Source: JBBSDP01 sp038240605
Lineage (GTDB): Bacteria > Planctomycetota > Phycisphaerae > Tepidisphaerales > Tepidisphaeraceae
DNA: 64,000 bases
NCBI GenBank assembly: GCA_038240605.1
Contig: JBBSDP010000002.1
Span: 152,606 to 216,605 of the forward strand
Reading direction: 5' to 3'
Shown here: one piece after another, positions 42,439 through 51,835 of the stretch
How positions within the stretch are numbered: position 1 is the first letter of the stretch
Layout: the number at the start of each line of letters is the position of its first letter
Position numbers and translations under genes: made by a program
The notes under the pieces: generated by a model
The model's database searches: none
What the model was told of the DNA's origin: nothing
Seen by the model: only the letters and a program-made list of their open reading frames with translations

Positions 42439-43631
42439 TTAGATCGAATCGAAGAGCGTCGCCTCCGGCGTCGCGGGCGTTGGCTCGACCGTCGCCCTCG
42501 CGAAATTCGCCGAGCTCTCGAAGACCTCCTTCACCCGGCTGAGCAGATCCACTTCCTGTGGTCCTTTATCCCAGCGGATCCGCTTGATGCGCGGGAAGCG
42601 CAGGGCATACCCGCTGGCGTGACGAGTGCTCTTTTGAATCTGGTCGGCCGCAACTTCCAGGACGATCTTCGGCTCGACGAGATGAACGCGGCCAGCGCGC
42701 CCACGCGACAGGGCGAGAAATGTTTGCGTGAGCTGGTCGATCACTTCGTCGGTCACGCCGATGTATGCCTTAACGACGTTGACGAGGGTCGCGCCCGGCT
42801 CCGCCGGATTGCGATCCCACACCGCGAAGGTGTAATCGCTCAGGACAGTCCGGCGTTTGCCGTGGCCGTACTCCGCCGCCGTCACCACGCAGTCGAGCGT
42901 CGGCAGGTGCGACTTCAGCTTCAGCCAAATCTGCCCGCGTCGGCCGGGTGAGTACGGCGAGGCCGGGTCCTTGAGCACGATCCCTTCGTTGCGGCGCTCG
43001 CGCGCCGAAGCAAAGGCGGCCGTAATTTCCGCGGCAGATGTAACCAGGCCCAGGCCACTGTTGAGCAACAGCGGAGCGCCGCCCGCCCTACTCTCCGTGA
43101 TGAGACGTTGCATGGCGCTGCGCCGCTCGCCTCTTGAACGCCGGTGCGCATGTCGCGGAAGATGATCTTCGCCAGATAGGCCGCTTCGCGTGGGTGGGTG
43201 CAGTGGTCGAAGAGATCGTTCAACATCTCGCGCTTGCGCGCCTGCACGCCGGTCGACGACAGATCGTCGAACGCCTCTGAGACGTCGAGCAGGGTGATGC
43301 CGAGCCGCGGGGCGGGCGGCGGCCGGTCCGGCCAGATGGCCGAGAGCGCTTCGCCGATCTCACCATTCCGCACCACCGTGTCATGGAACTTGACCGGGTC
43401 CAGACTCAGCAGCGAGACAACCGCATCCCAGACCAGCGCCCCGCCAACGTTCAGCACCCTCTCGTCCGTGGCCGCGAACGGCCGCCCCGCCGCAAAACGA
43501 ACCGCCAGGCGCAAATCGGCTTCGCTCAATCTTCGCAGGTAAGTCGAGAAGATCGCCTGCTTCTCGAGTTTCTTGCGCGTCGCCGCCGCAGCATCGTTGA
43601 CGCGGGCGAAATCGAGCAGGGTCGCGGTCAT
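42439..43631 (-). pseudogene. ATP-dependent DNA ligase with deleted adenylation core
   Basis: The first part (ATG at 43631) encodes the N-terminal ligase domain: LLDFARVNDAAAATRKKLEK, GITLLDVSEAFDDLSS, then AYLAKIIFRDMRTGVQE. The second part, in another frame, encodes late adenylation motifs and the OB fold: NEGIVLKDPASPYSPGRRG, IWLKLK, LSDYTFAVWD and SGYALRFPRIKRIRWDKG. Between them the central block with the catalytic KxDG lysine, about 200-250 residues in homologues, is absent. The frame change sits near 43130-43142, where MRTGVQE meets ERRSAMQRL. A single out-of-frame internal deletion explains this. Both remaining parts look well conserved, so loss is probably recent. No active ligase can be made. 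Confidence 0.85.
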
Positions 43632-43686
43632 CGTTGCGTCCCGAGGGCCGACCCACCCATGGCCTACGGGCCACGAGTCGCGGCCC

Positions 43687-43980
43687 TCACTGCGGATCGT
43701 CGGGAGGCGAATCGGGATTGTTCACCACCTCTTCGCGCTCCTCGCCCTGCGTCCGATTTGAGCGGGGCCCTTCGAGATCGAACTGCCGCTCGACGTCCGC
43801 AGCGGCATTGAAGCCGGGCTGTTCCTGCGCCGTAGCCCCCGCTTCGTCTTCTTCCTCCTCAACGTCACCGTCGGTGACGTCGGGCGGCATGTGGGAAATT
43901 TGATCGGCGTCCGCCGGGGTGAAGGCAGAGCCGCTACGTTCGGTCTCACCACCACCGGGATCAAAAATGCTCCGAGTCAT
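43687..43980 (-). CDS. Small acidic disordered protein
   Basis: 97 aa, predicted disordered, rich in Asp, Glu, Gly and Pro (GDVEEEEDEAGATAQEQPGF). It starts TRSIFDPGGGETERSGSAF. There is no recognisable domain. The ATG at 43980 has an AAAGGAG site five bases upstream, a strong argument that the gene is real. Function is not known to me. It is divergent from the OsmC gene. Confidence 0.65.
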   Translation of the reverse strand: MTRSIFDPGGGETERSGSAFTPADADQISHMPPDVTDGDVEEEEDEAGATAQEQPGFNAAADVERQFDLEGPRSNRTQGEEREEVVNNPDSPPDDPQ

Positions 43981-44160
43981 GGCTGCTCCTTTCGCGTAAG
44001 GTTCATCCCTTACCCGCAACTGCTATACCAGTAAATGGCGCGTACCCCGCGGCTGCCGCGTGGCTGCGGAACGATTTCGCCAGTACGATGCGCGCCCTAT
44101 AGATGCCGGCGAATGACGTTCCGGCGCTGATTTCATTGTTTCTCAAGAAGGAGCTGCTCA

Positions 44161-44591
44161 TGCCAACACGAAATGCGAACGCCGTCTGGGAAGGGAACCT
44201 GAAGGAGGGCAACGGCCGGGTGAAGCTCGGGAGCGGCGCATTCGAGGGGAAATATTCCTTCGCGACTCGTTTTGAAAGCGCGCCGGGAACCAACCCCGAA
44301 GAACTGATTGCCGCCGCTCATGCCGGCTGTTTCTCGATGGCGCTTGCGGCGGGCCTGGGCAAGGCGGGTTTCAACCCGCAGCGCGTCGCGACGACGGCCA
44401 AGGTGACGCTCGACAAGGTCGGCGAAGGTTTCAAGATCACGAAGATCGTCCTCGAGACGGAAGCGGCGATTCCCAATATTGATGACAAGACCTTTCAGGA
44501 GCATGCCAGCAAGGCCAAGGCCGGGTGCCCGGTCTCGCAGGCGCTGGCCGCCACGCCGATCGATTTGAACGCGAAGCTGGTCAGCTCCTAG
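44161..44591 (+). CDS. OsmC-family peroxiredoxin-like protein
   Basis: 142 aa. Two conserved redox cysteines occur: AAHAGCFSMALA and KAGCPVSQALA; the first is the peroxidatic and the second the resolving type. TNPEELIAAAHAG is the family signature. OsmC reduces organic hydroperoxides as a homodimer. The ATG at 44161 has AAGGAG upstream and begins PTRNANAVWEGNLKEGNGRV, the usual start; the frame open back to 44103 is not conserved. Confidence 0.92.
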
Positions 44592-44638
44592 GCTCGCTGG
44601 AGCCGGTGAACCGCGCGGCACGAAGGGGTTGTGGGGAG

Positions 44639-45658
44639 ATGATCGCCTTTGGTTCGTCGAATCGGCTGGTCTACCACCCGGCGCCCGAGGGTCATCCCGA
44701 GCGGCCCGACCGAATCCGCGCTATCGCGGCGGCGATGCGCGCCGCGCACCTGATCGATTCGCCCAATCCCTTTACGGCGTTCCGGATTGACCTGGGTCCA
44801 ATGCCGCAGGCGGGCCGCAAGCTTCTGGAACTTCCCGAGCCAGAGCCGGCCGAGGAGCGATGGCTGACCGCCGTTCACACGCTGGAACATGTTCGACGCA
44901 TCAAGCATGCGTGTGAGATCGGCGGCGGCGTTCTCGACCAGGGAGACACGGTCGTGGGGCCGCGGAGTTATGAAGTGGCGATTACGGCGGTCGGCACGGC
45001 TCTAAGTTGTTGCGATGCCGTGATGGATGGTCGGGCACGGCGTGCATTTGCAGCCGTGCGTCCGCCCGGACATCACGCCGAGCCGGAGCAGGCGATGGGG
45101 TTTTGCCTGTTCAACAACATCGCGATCGCGGGCCGCTACCTCCAGGCCGCGCATCGCGTGGAACGGATCGCGATCGTCGACTTCGACGTGCATCATGGAA
45201 ACGGAACGCAGGCGGCGTTCGAGGACGACGATCGTGTCCTGTTCATCAGCCTCCATCAGGATCCCAGCACCTGTTACCCCGGTACGGGAAATCCATGGGA
45301 AACGGGCAACGGTCGTGGCGATGGCTTCACGCTCAACATTCCCTTCGACCCCGGATCGGGCGATGCAGAATATCTGAATGCGTTTGACCAGGTTGTCGTG
45401 CCCCGGCTCGATGCGTTCGCGCCTGAATTCCTCCTGATTTCCGCCGGCTTCGATGCGCATCACGACGACCCGCTGGCGCAAATCGAGCTTAGCGAAGTGT
45501 GCTTCGGACAGATGACGCAACGGCTCGTGGCGGTGGCTGAGCGCCACGGCGGCGGACGGATCGTCAGCCTGCTGGAGGGCGGGTATAATCTGCGGTCCCT
45601 GGGCCGTAGCGTGGTTCGCCATTTGATCGCGATGCAGGATTCACCGGGCGGCGCGTGA
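44639..45658 (+). CDS. Histone deacetylase superfamily protein (acetylpolyamine or acetoin type)
   Basis: 339 aa. The zinc-deacetylase signature is complete: RLVYHPAPEGHPERPDR at the N-terminus, AAVRPPGHHAEPEQAMGFCL with the catalytic His pair, IVDFDVHHGNGTQ with zinc-ligand Asp and His, and ISAGFDAHHDDPLA with the second Asp. SLLEGGYNLRSLGRS closes the domain. Bacterial members deacetylate polyamines, acetoin-related or other small N-acyl compounds. The start at 44639 (IAFGSSNRLVYH) has GGGGAG just upstream. It is 47 bases after OsmC and four bases before the dipeptidase. Confidence 0.92.
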   Translation: MIAFGSSNRLVYHPAPEGHPERPDRIRAIAAAMRAAHLIDSPNPFTAFRIDLGPMPQAGRKLLELPEPEPAEERWLTAVHTLEHVRRIKHACEIGGGVLDQGDTVVGPRSYEVAITAVGTALSCCDAVMDGRARRAFAAVRPPGHHAEPEQAMGFCLFNNIAIAGRYLQAAHRVERIAIVDFDVHHGNGTQAAFEDDDRVLFISLHQDPSTCYPGTGNPWETGNGRGDGFTLNIPFDPGSGDAEYLNAFDQVVVPRLDAFAPEFLLISAGFDAHHDDPLAQIELSEVCFGQMTQRLVAVAERHGGGRIVSLLEGGYNLRSLGRSVVRHLIAMQDSPGGA

Positions 45659-45662
45659 CGGG

Positions 45663-46670
45663 TTGTCGCCAAACCATGTGTTGATCGTCGATGCGCATCT
45701 CGATCTCTCCTACAACGCCTTGAACGGGCGCGACGTCCTTCGCCCCGCCGTCGAGCAGCCCGCCAACGAAGATGGCATTGCCACGGTCGGCCTGCCGGAC
45801 CTGAAGGCCGGCGGCGTTGGACTCGTCTGCGCCACGATCTTCTGCTCTCCCGCCACCCCGACCCAACCCGGTTACCGCTCGCCCGATGAAGCCCACGCAC
45901 AGGCGATACGACACCTGAACTGGTATCAAGCGCAAAGCGATGCAGACGTCTTTCGTTTCGCTCGCTCCCGGAGCGAACTCGATCAAGCTGGGGAGGGCCA
46001 GACTGCGATCTTGCTCCTCGAAGGCGCTGACCCGATCCGAACGCCCGACGAAGCCGCTTTGTTTTTTGAGACGGGAGTTCGAATCGTCGGCTTGGCGTGG
46101 AAAGGGACGCGCTACGCCGGTGGAACTGGCGCACCCGGCCCCCTCACTGCCGCAGGCCGGGAAATCGTCGGCGCGTTCGATCGCCTGGGGATCATCCATG
46201 ACCTTTCCCACCTGGCGGAAAAATCGTTTTGGCAGCTCCTGGACCTGAGCGGTGGACCGGTCATCGCCTCCCATTCCAACTGCCGCGCGTTCGCCCCGAC
46301 CGATAGGCAGCTATCCGACGAAATGATCCGCGCCATCGTCCGCCGGGGTGGCGTGATCGGGATCAATTTCTTCGACAAGTTTCTCCTCTCCCCCGAGGAA
46401 TACGGCTCGCGTCGCGCGCGGCTCTCCGACGTCGTCCGCCACATCCGTCACATCTGTGATCTCGCTGGCGACCCTGATCACGTGGGGATCGGCACGGATA
46501 TGGACGGCGGCCTCGGCCGCGACCAGCTCCCCGAAGAAATCCGCACCTCCGCCGATCTTCCACGCGTTGCCGACGCCCTCGGCGCAGCGGGCTTCCCCGA
46601 CAAATCCATCGTCGCGATCATGGGTGGGAACTGGATGCGGTTTTTTCGATCAGCGCTCCCCGATGCCTGA
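45663..46670 (+). CDS. Membrane dipeptidase-family (M19) zinc peptidase
   Basis: 335 aa. VDAHLDLSYNALNGRD carries the HxD zinc motif. AILLLEGADPI holds the bridging glutamate. GIIHDLSHLAEKSFWQLL and VIASHSNCRAFAP hold the other histidine ligands. HVGIGTDMDGGLGRDQLPEE is the typical C-terminal loop. M19 enzymes cleave dipeptides, often with D-residues. The start TTG at 45663 lies four bases after the stop of the deacetylase gene; a GTG at 45678 is possible. No signal peptide or lipobox is seen, so it is cytoplasmic despite the family name. Confidence 0.9.
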   Translation: MSPNHVLIVDAHLDLSYNALNGRDVLRPAVEQPANEDGIATVGLPDLKAGGVGLVCATIFCSPATPTQPGYRSPDEAHAQAIRHLNWYQAQSDADVFRFARSRSELDQAGEGQTAILLLEGADPIRTPDEAALFFETGVRIVGLAWKGTRYAGGTGAPGPLTAAGREIVGAFDRLGIIHDLSHLAEKSFWQLLDLSGGPVIASHSNCRAFAPTDRQLSDEMIRAIVRRGGVIGINFFDKFLLSPEEYGSRRARLSDVVRHIRHICDLAGDPDHVGIGTDMDGGLGRDQLPEEIRTSADLPRVADALGAAGFPDKSIVAIMGGNWMRFFRSALPDA

Positions 46671-46730
46671 TACCGCTATAGCAGACTGCCGGGTTGACGC
46701 ACGCCTGAGATTGCCCTGACATTTGGATCG

Positions 46731-47666
46731 ATGGACAAGACGATTCTCACCCTCGGTACGACTCCCGCCTGGCAGCGGACGATGGTCTTCGAGCGGTTTA
46801 CGCTCGACGCCGTCAACCGGTCTTCGAACGTCGTCGATTATGCGTCCGGAAAATCGATCAACGCCGCCCGAGTGCTAAATGCCCTGGGTGAGCGCGTCAT
46901 TGCGGCCAGTGTTGCCGGCGGCGTGCGCGGCCGGCTCATGCAGGATGACCTGGATCGGTCAGGCATCCGTCACGATTTGCAAACCGTGGACGCGCCGACA
47001 CGCCAGTGCATCACGGTGATCGATCGCTCAACGCGAACCGCCACGGAACTGGTCGAGGAGTCGCTCCCAATGACTCCTCTTGAGTGGGAGCAATTTGAGA
47101 ACCGGGTGCGCCGCCTACTTCCTCAATGTGCCGGCTGGATTTTCACTGGATCGCTGCCGCCCGACGGGCCAGTCGATCTCTATGCCAGGTTTCTAACGGC
47201 GGCCGGGGAAGCGAGCGCGTTCGCAATCATCGACGCCCGGGGTGAGTCGATGCGGCATGCGATGAAACTTCCCGGCGCCATCGCCAAACTAAACCGGGAG
47301 GAACTGGCCGATACTATCGGCAAGACGCTGAGTTCCGATGCGGATGTGCGATCGGCGCTGGTCTCCATCGTGCCGCAAAGCGGAGCGGCGGTGGTCACAC
47401 TGGGAGCCGAGGGGTCATTGGCCAGCGACGGTCGATCCGTCTGGCGCGTCAGTTCACCGCAGGTCGCGACGATCAGCGCTGTAGGATCGGGGGATTCCTA
47501 TGCGGCGGGTCTGGCGTCAGGTCTTTCCCGTGGGTGGGACCTTCCTGAGTCCTGCGCCCTGGGCGCCGCCTGTGGCGCGGCCAACGCGATGACGGCGCTG
47601 GCAGGACATCTGGATCCCGCGATGGCGGAACAGCTTAGGACACAGGTGCGAATCGACGCGATCTAG
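46731..47666 (+). CDS. PfkB-family carbohydrate kinase (1-phosphofructokinase / tagatose-6-phosphate kinase type)
   Basis: 311 aa. The N-terminal LGTTPAWQRTMVF, the GKSINAARVLNALGE substrate segment, FTGSLPPDGPVDLY, and SAVGSGDSYAAGLASG with the catalytic aspartate and anion hole are as in the hexose-phosphate kinase branch. The usual GAGD is GSGD, a common variant. It phosphorylates a sugar or sugar phosphate with ATP. It lies 60 bases after the dipeptidase, on the same strand as OsmC, deacetylase and dipeptidase. Confidence 0.88.
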   Translation: MDKTILTLGTTPAWQRTMVFERFTLDAVNRSSNVVDYASGKSINAARVLNALGERVIAASVAGGVRGRLMQDDLDRSGIRHDLQTVDAPTRQCITVIDRSTRTATELVEESLPMTPLEWEQFENRVRRLLPQCAGWIFTGSLPPDGPVDLYARFLTAAGEASAFAIIDARGESMRHAMKLPGAIAKLNREELADTIGKTLSSDADVRSALVSIVPQSGAAVVTLGAEGSLASDGRSVWRVSSPQVATISAVGSGDSYAAGLASGLSRGWDLPESCALGAACGAANAMTALAGHLDPAMAEQLRTQVRIDAI

Positions 47667-47806
47667 GCCAGATCCGCTCAACATGTTCGCAGGCAAACTG
47701 GTATGATGGGTTGACGAAGTCAATGAAAGCGCGGGAGGCTTGCGCCTCTCGGCGGCAGGTTTGGGCATTTCAAGCGTTCGCGGACGCGTTTTGCGCGGGA
47801 CATTCC

Positions 47807-50293
47807 ATGATGAGTCGGCTTGGCCTGGTATTCGTATTCGCCTCGCTCGGTGTGCTGATCATGGCACCGGCCGCTCTGGCCAAACGGGCCGACGCGGCCG
47901 AGGCTCCCCCCGCTTGCCCCCCGATTCCATCGATTCAGTCAATCCAGGTCCAACCCGAATCGTTTACGCTGACCGATGGCCGTGACGTGCGGCGGGTGCT
48001 GGTCGTTGGCATCGCCCAGGACGGCCAGCGCTTCGATCTTTCTGATGACGCCAAGTTCTCGACCGACGCCGCGGTTGTCACAGTCGACGCCGATCATTAT
48101 CTGATCCCGCACGCCGCGGGGAGCGCAACGGTGACGGTCCAGGCCCTTGGAAAGTCGGCAACCATCCCGGTCAAGGTGCTCAGCGCCGAACAGCCGCCGG
48201 TCCGGTACGTCCGCGAGGTCATGCCGACGATGAGCAAGGCGGGGTGTAATGCAGGCGCCTGCCACGGCTCACTGAACGGGAAGAACGGGTTCAAGCTTTC
48301 GCTCCGCGGATACGACCCTGAATTCGACTACAACGCGCTGGTAAACGAGCTTCAGGGCCGACGGATCGACCGCGTGCAGCCGGAGCGCAGCCTCATGCTC
48401 CTGAAGCCGACCGCCGCCGTTCCGCATGAGGGGCGGCAGGTGATCCGGCCGGGCTCGCGTCAATATGAGCTGATCGATCGCTGGATCAAAGAAGGCGCCA
48501 AGAGCGAGCCATTGGCCGCCCGCGCCACGAGCGTGGAGGTGCTTCCCCCGACGATTGCTCTCGACCTGCCGGGACGCAGCCAGCACGTGATCGTCCTGGC
48601 CCACTACGCGGATGGTTCGGTTCGCGACGTGACGCGCGACGCGATCCTCAGCTCCAACAACGAGGACGTGGCAAAACTCGACGGCAGTCGTGTGATCGCC
48701 TATCGCCGTGGCGAAGGCGCCGTGCAGATTCGTTATGAGGGAAACTATGGGGTGGCCAACGTCGCGGTAATGGGTGACCGGGCCGGCTTCGCCGCGGCGC
48801 CGATGCCCGAAAACAACTTCATCGACAAGGCCGTTAACGCGAAGCTGGCGCGGCAGAAGATCCAGTCGTCGGAGCTTTGCACCGATGCCGACTTCGTCCG
48901 TCGGCTCTACCTTGACCTGACCGGCACCGTCCCGTCGGGCTCAGTCGCCCGCGCCTTCGTTGAGGACAAGACTCCATCCCAGCAAAAGCGCGAACGGCTT
49001 GCTGACCAATTGATGGGCAATTCCGACTTCGTCGCATTCTGGTCCAACAAGTGGGCTGACCTGCTCCAGTGCAACTCCAAGACGCTGGGTGAAAACGGCG
49101 TCTGGGTCTTCCGCGAGTGGATTCGCCAGTCGGTCGCCCAGGACAAGCCGTACGACCAGTTCGTCCGCGAGCTGATCACCGCCGAAGGAAGCAGCGCGAC
49201 CAACCCGGCGGTCAATTATTTCCGCACGCTGCGCGAGACCGGCAAGATCACCGAGGACGTGAGCCAGACGTTTCTCGGCGTTCGATTCAACTGCAACAAG
49301 TGCCACGACCACCCGTTCGAGCGATGGACGCAGGAGCAGTACTATCAGTTCGGCGCGTTCTTCGCCCGCGTGGCGTTCAAGCCAGGCGCGTCGGCGGACG
49401 AAGAGGTCGTCTTCAATAACTACAACGGCGGTGAAGTCGTCCATCCCAAGACGGCCCGTGCGGTGGAGCCGGTGGTCCCGTACGGCGCACAGCCTTCAAT
49501 CAATAACGCCCGCTCCCGCCAGGGCGCATTCGCCGACTGGCTGGTCAGCCGCGACAATCCCTACTTCGCCCGCTCCTACGCCAACCGCGTCTGGAGCTAC
49601 TTCTTCGGCCGGGGGATCATCGATCCGGTCGATGACATCCGCGCCTCCAACCCGCCGGTCAATCCCGAGCTGCTCGATGCCCTCACCAGGGATTTCGTGA
49701 GCAGCAAATTTGACGTCCGTCACCTGATCAAGGCGATCGTCACCTCGCGTACGTACCAGCTTTCGGTGAAATCCAACACCTGGAACGCCGACGACCGGAT
49801 CAACTTTTCCCACGCCCTGCCGCGCCGGCTCACCGCCGAGCAGATGATGGACGCGGTGGCGATGGTGACCGGCGTGCGCGAGCGCGTGCCCGGCCTGCCG
49901 GACAACATGCGCAGCGTCTACCTCGCCGACGGCATGACCAGCGACGGCGCCGGCAACGACTTCCTTAAGCTATTCGGCCGACCCAAACGAGAGACCGCGT
50001 GCGAGTGCGAACGGACGACCAACGTCAGCCTCGCCCACGCGCTGAGCCTGATCAACGGCCCCATGATCAGCGACGCTGTGACCGATGGCGGGAATCAGTT
50101 GGCACGGCTGGTGGCCGCGCAGCCGGACAACAGAAAGGTGATCGAGGAGATGTATTACTCGATCCTGAACCGTCCGCCGACCGAGGCCGAGCTGGCCTCG
50201 ATCGACCTGGGGACGGGGCCGCATCGTCTGGAAGTGACGCAAGATCTGGCCTGGGCGCTCCTGAACAGCCCGGCGTTCCTATTTAACCGGTAG
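47807..50293 (+). CDS. DUF1549/DUF1553 planctomycete cytochrome-like protein with Ig domains
   Basis: 828 aa. A signal peptide (MSRLGLVFVFASLGVLIMAP) precedes a Big_2-like Ig domain (about 45-125). A CNAGACHG motif and a second Ig-like domain (about 240-330) follow. DUF1549 (PSCyt2) begins near NNFIDKAVNAKLARQ and includes VRRLYLDLTGTVPS and FNCNKCHDHPFERWTQEQYY with a CxxCH heme-type motif. DUF1553 (PSD1) includes RSYANRVWSYFFGRGIIDPV and RRLTAEQMMDAVAMVTG. The start is set at tandem ATGs (47807/47810) that open the signal peptide. It forms a cassette with the DUF1501 protein and the PPC protein. Its function is unproven; genomic studies link such genes to polysaccharide use. Confidence 0.92.
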   Translation: MMSRLGLVFVFASLGVLIMAPAALAKRADAAEAPPACPPIPSIQSIQVQPESFTLTDGRDVRRVLVVGIAQDGQRFDLSDDAKFSTDAAVVTVDADHYLIPHAAGSATVTVQALGKSATIPVKVLSAEQPPVRYVREVMPTMSKAGCNAGACHGSLNGKNGFKLSLRGYDPEFDYNALVNELQGRRIDRVQPERSLMLLKPTAAVPHEGRQVIRPGSRQYELIDRWIKEGAKSEPLAARATSVEVLPPTIALDLPGRSQHVIVLAHYADGSVRDVTRDAILSSNNEDVAKLDGSRVIAYRRGEGAVQIRYEGNYGVANVAVMGDRAGFAAAPMPENNFIDKAVNAKLARQKIQSSELCTDADFVRRLYLDLTGTVPSGSVARAFVEDKTPSQQKRERLADQLMGNSDFVAFWSNKWADLLQCNSKTLGENGVWVFREWIRQSVAQDKPYDQFVRELITAEGSSATNPAVNYFRTLRETGKITEDVSQTFLGVRFNCNKCHDHPFERWTQEQYYQFGAFFARVAFKPGASADEEVVFNNYNGGEVVHPKTARAVEPVVPYGAQPSINNARSRQGAFADWLVSRDNPYFARSYANRVWSYFFGRGIIDPVDDIRASNPPVNPELLDALTRDFVSSKFDVRHLIKAIVTSRTYQLSVKSNTWNADDRINFSHALPRRLTAEQMMDAVAMVTGVRERVPGLPDNMRSVYLADGMTSDGAGNDFLKLFGRPKRETACECERTTNVSLAHALSLINGPMISDAVTDGGNQLARLVAAQPDNRKVIEEMYYSILNRPPTEAELASIDLGTGPHRLEVTQDLAWALLNSPAFLFNR

Positions 50294-50331
50294 TCGAACC
50301 GCGAGTCCCGTCCTCGAAAGGATCATCAACC

Positions 50332-51783
50332 ATGCTTTCGATCCCTGGAATGCCCGGCGCAACGTGCGACGGAATGAGCCGGCGCGAGCTGATCCGCGTT
50401 GGCGGCGCCGGCCTGATGGGCCTGAGCCTCGGCGGCCTGCTTCGCCTGGAAGCCTTCGCCCGCGGCGACGCGGCCTCGGCCTCCGCCAGGAAGAACGGCT
50501 TCGGCACCGCCAAGAATTTCATCTTCATCTTCCTCCAGGGCGGCCCGAGCCACCTGGACATCTGGGACCCCAAGCCCGATGCACCGGACAACATCCGCAG
50601 CGATTTCAAACCGATCTCCACCAAGGCCGACGGCATTCAGTTGACGGAAGTGATGCCAAAGCTGGCGCAGGTGATTGACCGGGCGACGCTGATCCGTTCG
50701 TGTAGCTACACGCCCGCCGGGCTATTCAACCATACTGCGGCGATCTACCAGATGATGACGGGGTACACGCCCGACAAGGTCTCTCCCTCCGGACAGCTCG
50801 ACCCGCCTTCGCGGAACGATTACCCGTGTATCGGCGCGCAGATCGCGCGGGTGCGGCCGCCATCGGACCCGATGCTTCCGTTCGTCATGCTTCCGCGCCC
50901 GCTCCAGGAATCCAACGTCGTCGGCAAGGGAGGGACGGCCGGATTCCTCGGTGCCGCGAACGATCCCTACTACCTGTTCCAGGATCCCAATGGCACGCTG
51001 AACACGCAGGACCTGTCATTGCGGACTGGCATCGATCAGGGCCGCATGGAACGCCGGGCAACGCTGCTTCAGAAGATCGATTCGCAGATGCCGGAGATCG
51101 AGAAGGCGGTCTCGGAATACGCGTTGGACGTGTACGATCGAAAGGCGCTGCAACTGGTGATCTCCGGCCGCGCCCGCAAGGCGTTTGATTTGACCGACGA
51201 GCCGGCGGCCCTGCGCGACAAGTATGGCCGTCACACGTTTGGCCAGTCGCTGCTGCTCGCCCGGCGTCTAATCGAAGCGGGCTCGCGCGTCGTGCAGGTG
51301 AACTGGCCGGCGGTCGCGAACGGTGACCCTAACACGGACGCATTCGACACACACGCGAACAACTTCGACCCACTCAAGAACCTTCACTGCCCGAAACTCG
51401 ACAGCGGGCTCTCCGCGCTGCTGGAAGACCTCGACGCTCGCGGCATGCTGAAGGAGACGGTCGTGCTGGCGATCGGCGAATTCGGACGTAGCCCGAAGAT
51501 GGGCGTGTCGACCAGTGGCAACAGCAATAGCGCTAAGGGTCGCGACCATTGGCCGTATTGCTACACCGCCCTCATGGCCGGCGCCGGCATCCGGCGCGGT
51601 GCGCTGTACGGAAAATCTGATGCGACCGGCTCGAGTCCGGCTGACAATCCCGTGCATCCGATCCAACTGCTCGCGACGGTCTACCACGCGCTGGGAATCG
51701 ATCCCCACACGATGGTCAACAACCACCTCGGCCAGCCGCGCGAGCTGGTGCAGGCCGAGCCGGTGGCCGCATTGTTTGGCTGA
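50332..51783 (+). CDS. DUF1501 protein (sulfatase-like fold)
   Basis: 483 aa. The N-terminus has CDGMSRRELIRVGGAGLMGL, a Tat-type signal with a double arginine. The body has FIFLQGGPSHLDIWDPKPDA, LIRSCSYTPAGLFNHTAAIY, MMTGYTPD, and the C-terminal LAIGEFGRSPKMG and GRDHWPYCYTALMAGAGIRR, all hallmarks of DUF1501, which is related to alkaline phosphatase/sulfatase folds. It follows the DUF1549/1553 gene by 38 bases, the standard planctomycete pairing. The start ATG at 50332 is supported by AAAGGA about ten bases upstream. Confidence 0.93.
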   Translation: MLSIPGMPGATCDGMSRRELIRVGGAGLMGLSLGGLLRLEAFARGDAASASARKNGFGTAKNFIFIFLQGGPSHLDIWDPKPDAPDNIRSDFKPISTKADGIQLTEVMPKLAQVIDRATLIRSCSYTPAGLFNHTAAIYQMMTGYTPDKVSPSGQLDPPSRNDYPCIGAQIARVRPPSDPMLPFVMLPRPLQESNVVGKGGTAGFLGAANDPYYLFQDPNGTLNTQDLSLRTGIDQGRMERRATLLQKIDSQMPEIEKAVSEYALDVYDRKALQLVISGRARKAFDLTDEPAALRDKYGRHTFGQSLLLARRLIEAGSRVVQVNWPAVANGDPNTDAFDTHANNFDPLKNLHCPKLDSGLSALLEDLDARGMLKETVVLAIGEFGRSPKMGVSTSGNSNSAKGRDHWPYCYTALMAGAGIRRGALYGKSDATGSSPADNPVHPIQLLATVYHALGIDPHTMVNNHLGQPRELVQAEPVAALFG

Positions 51784-51835
51784 TTTCGCCGCGCACGAAC
51801 GGGCGCGCGCCGTCCTCAACCCCTCCATCACGCGT

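Noticed and set aside
43687..44019. Longer form of the acidic protein starting near 44019
   Set aside because: The ATG at 43980 has AAAGGAG at ideal distance; upstream residues carry no pattern.
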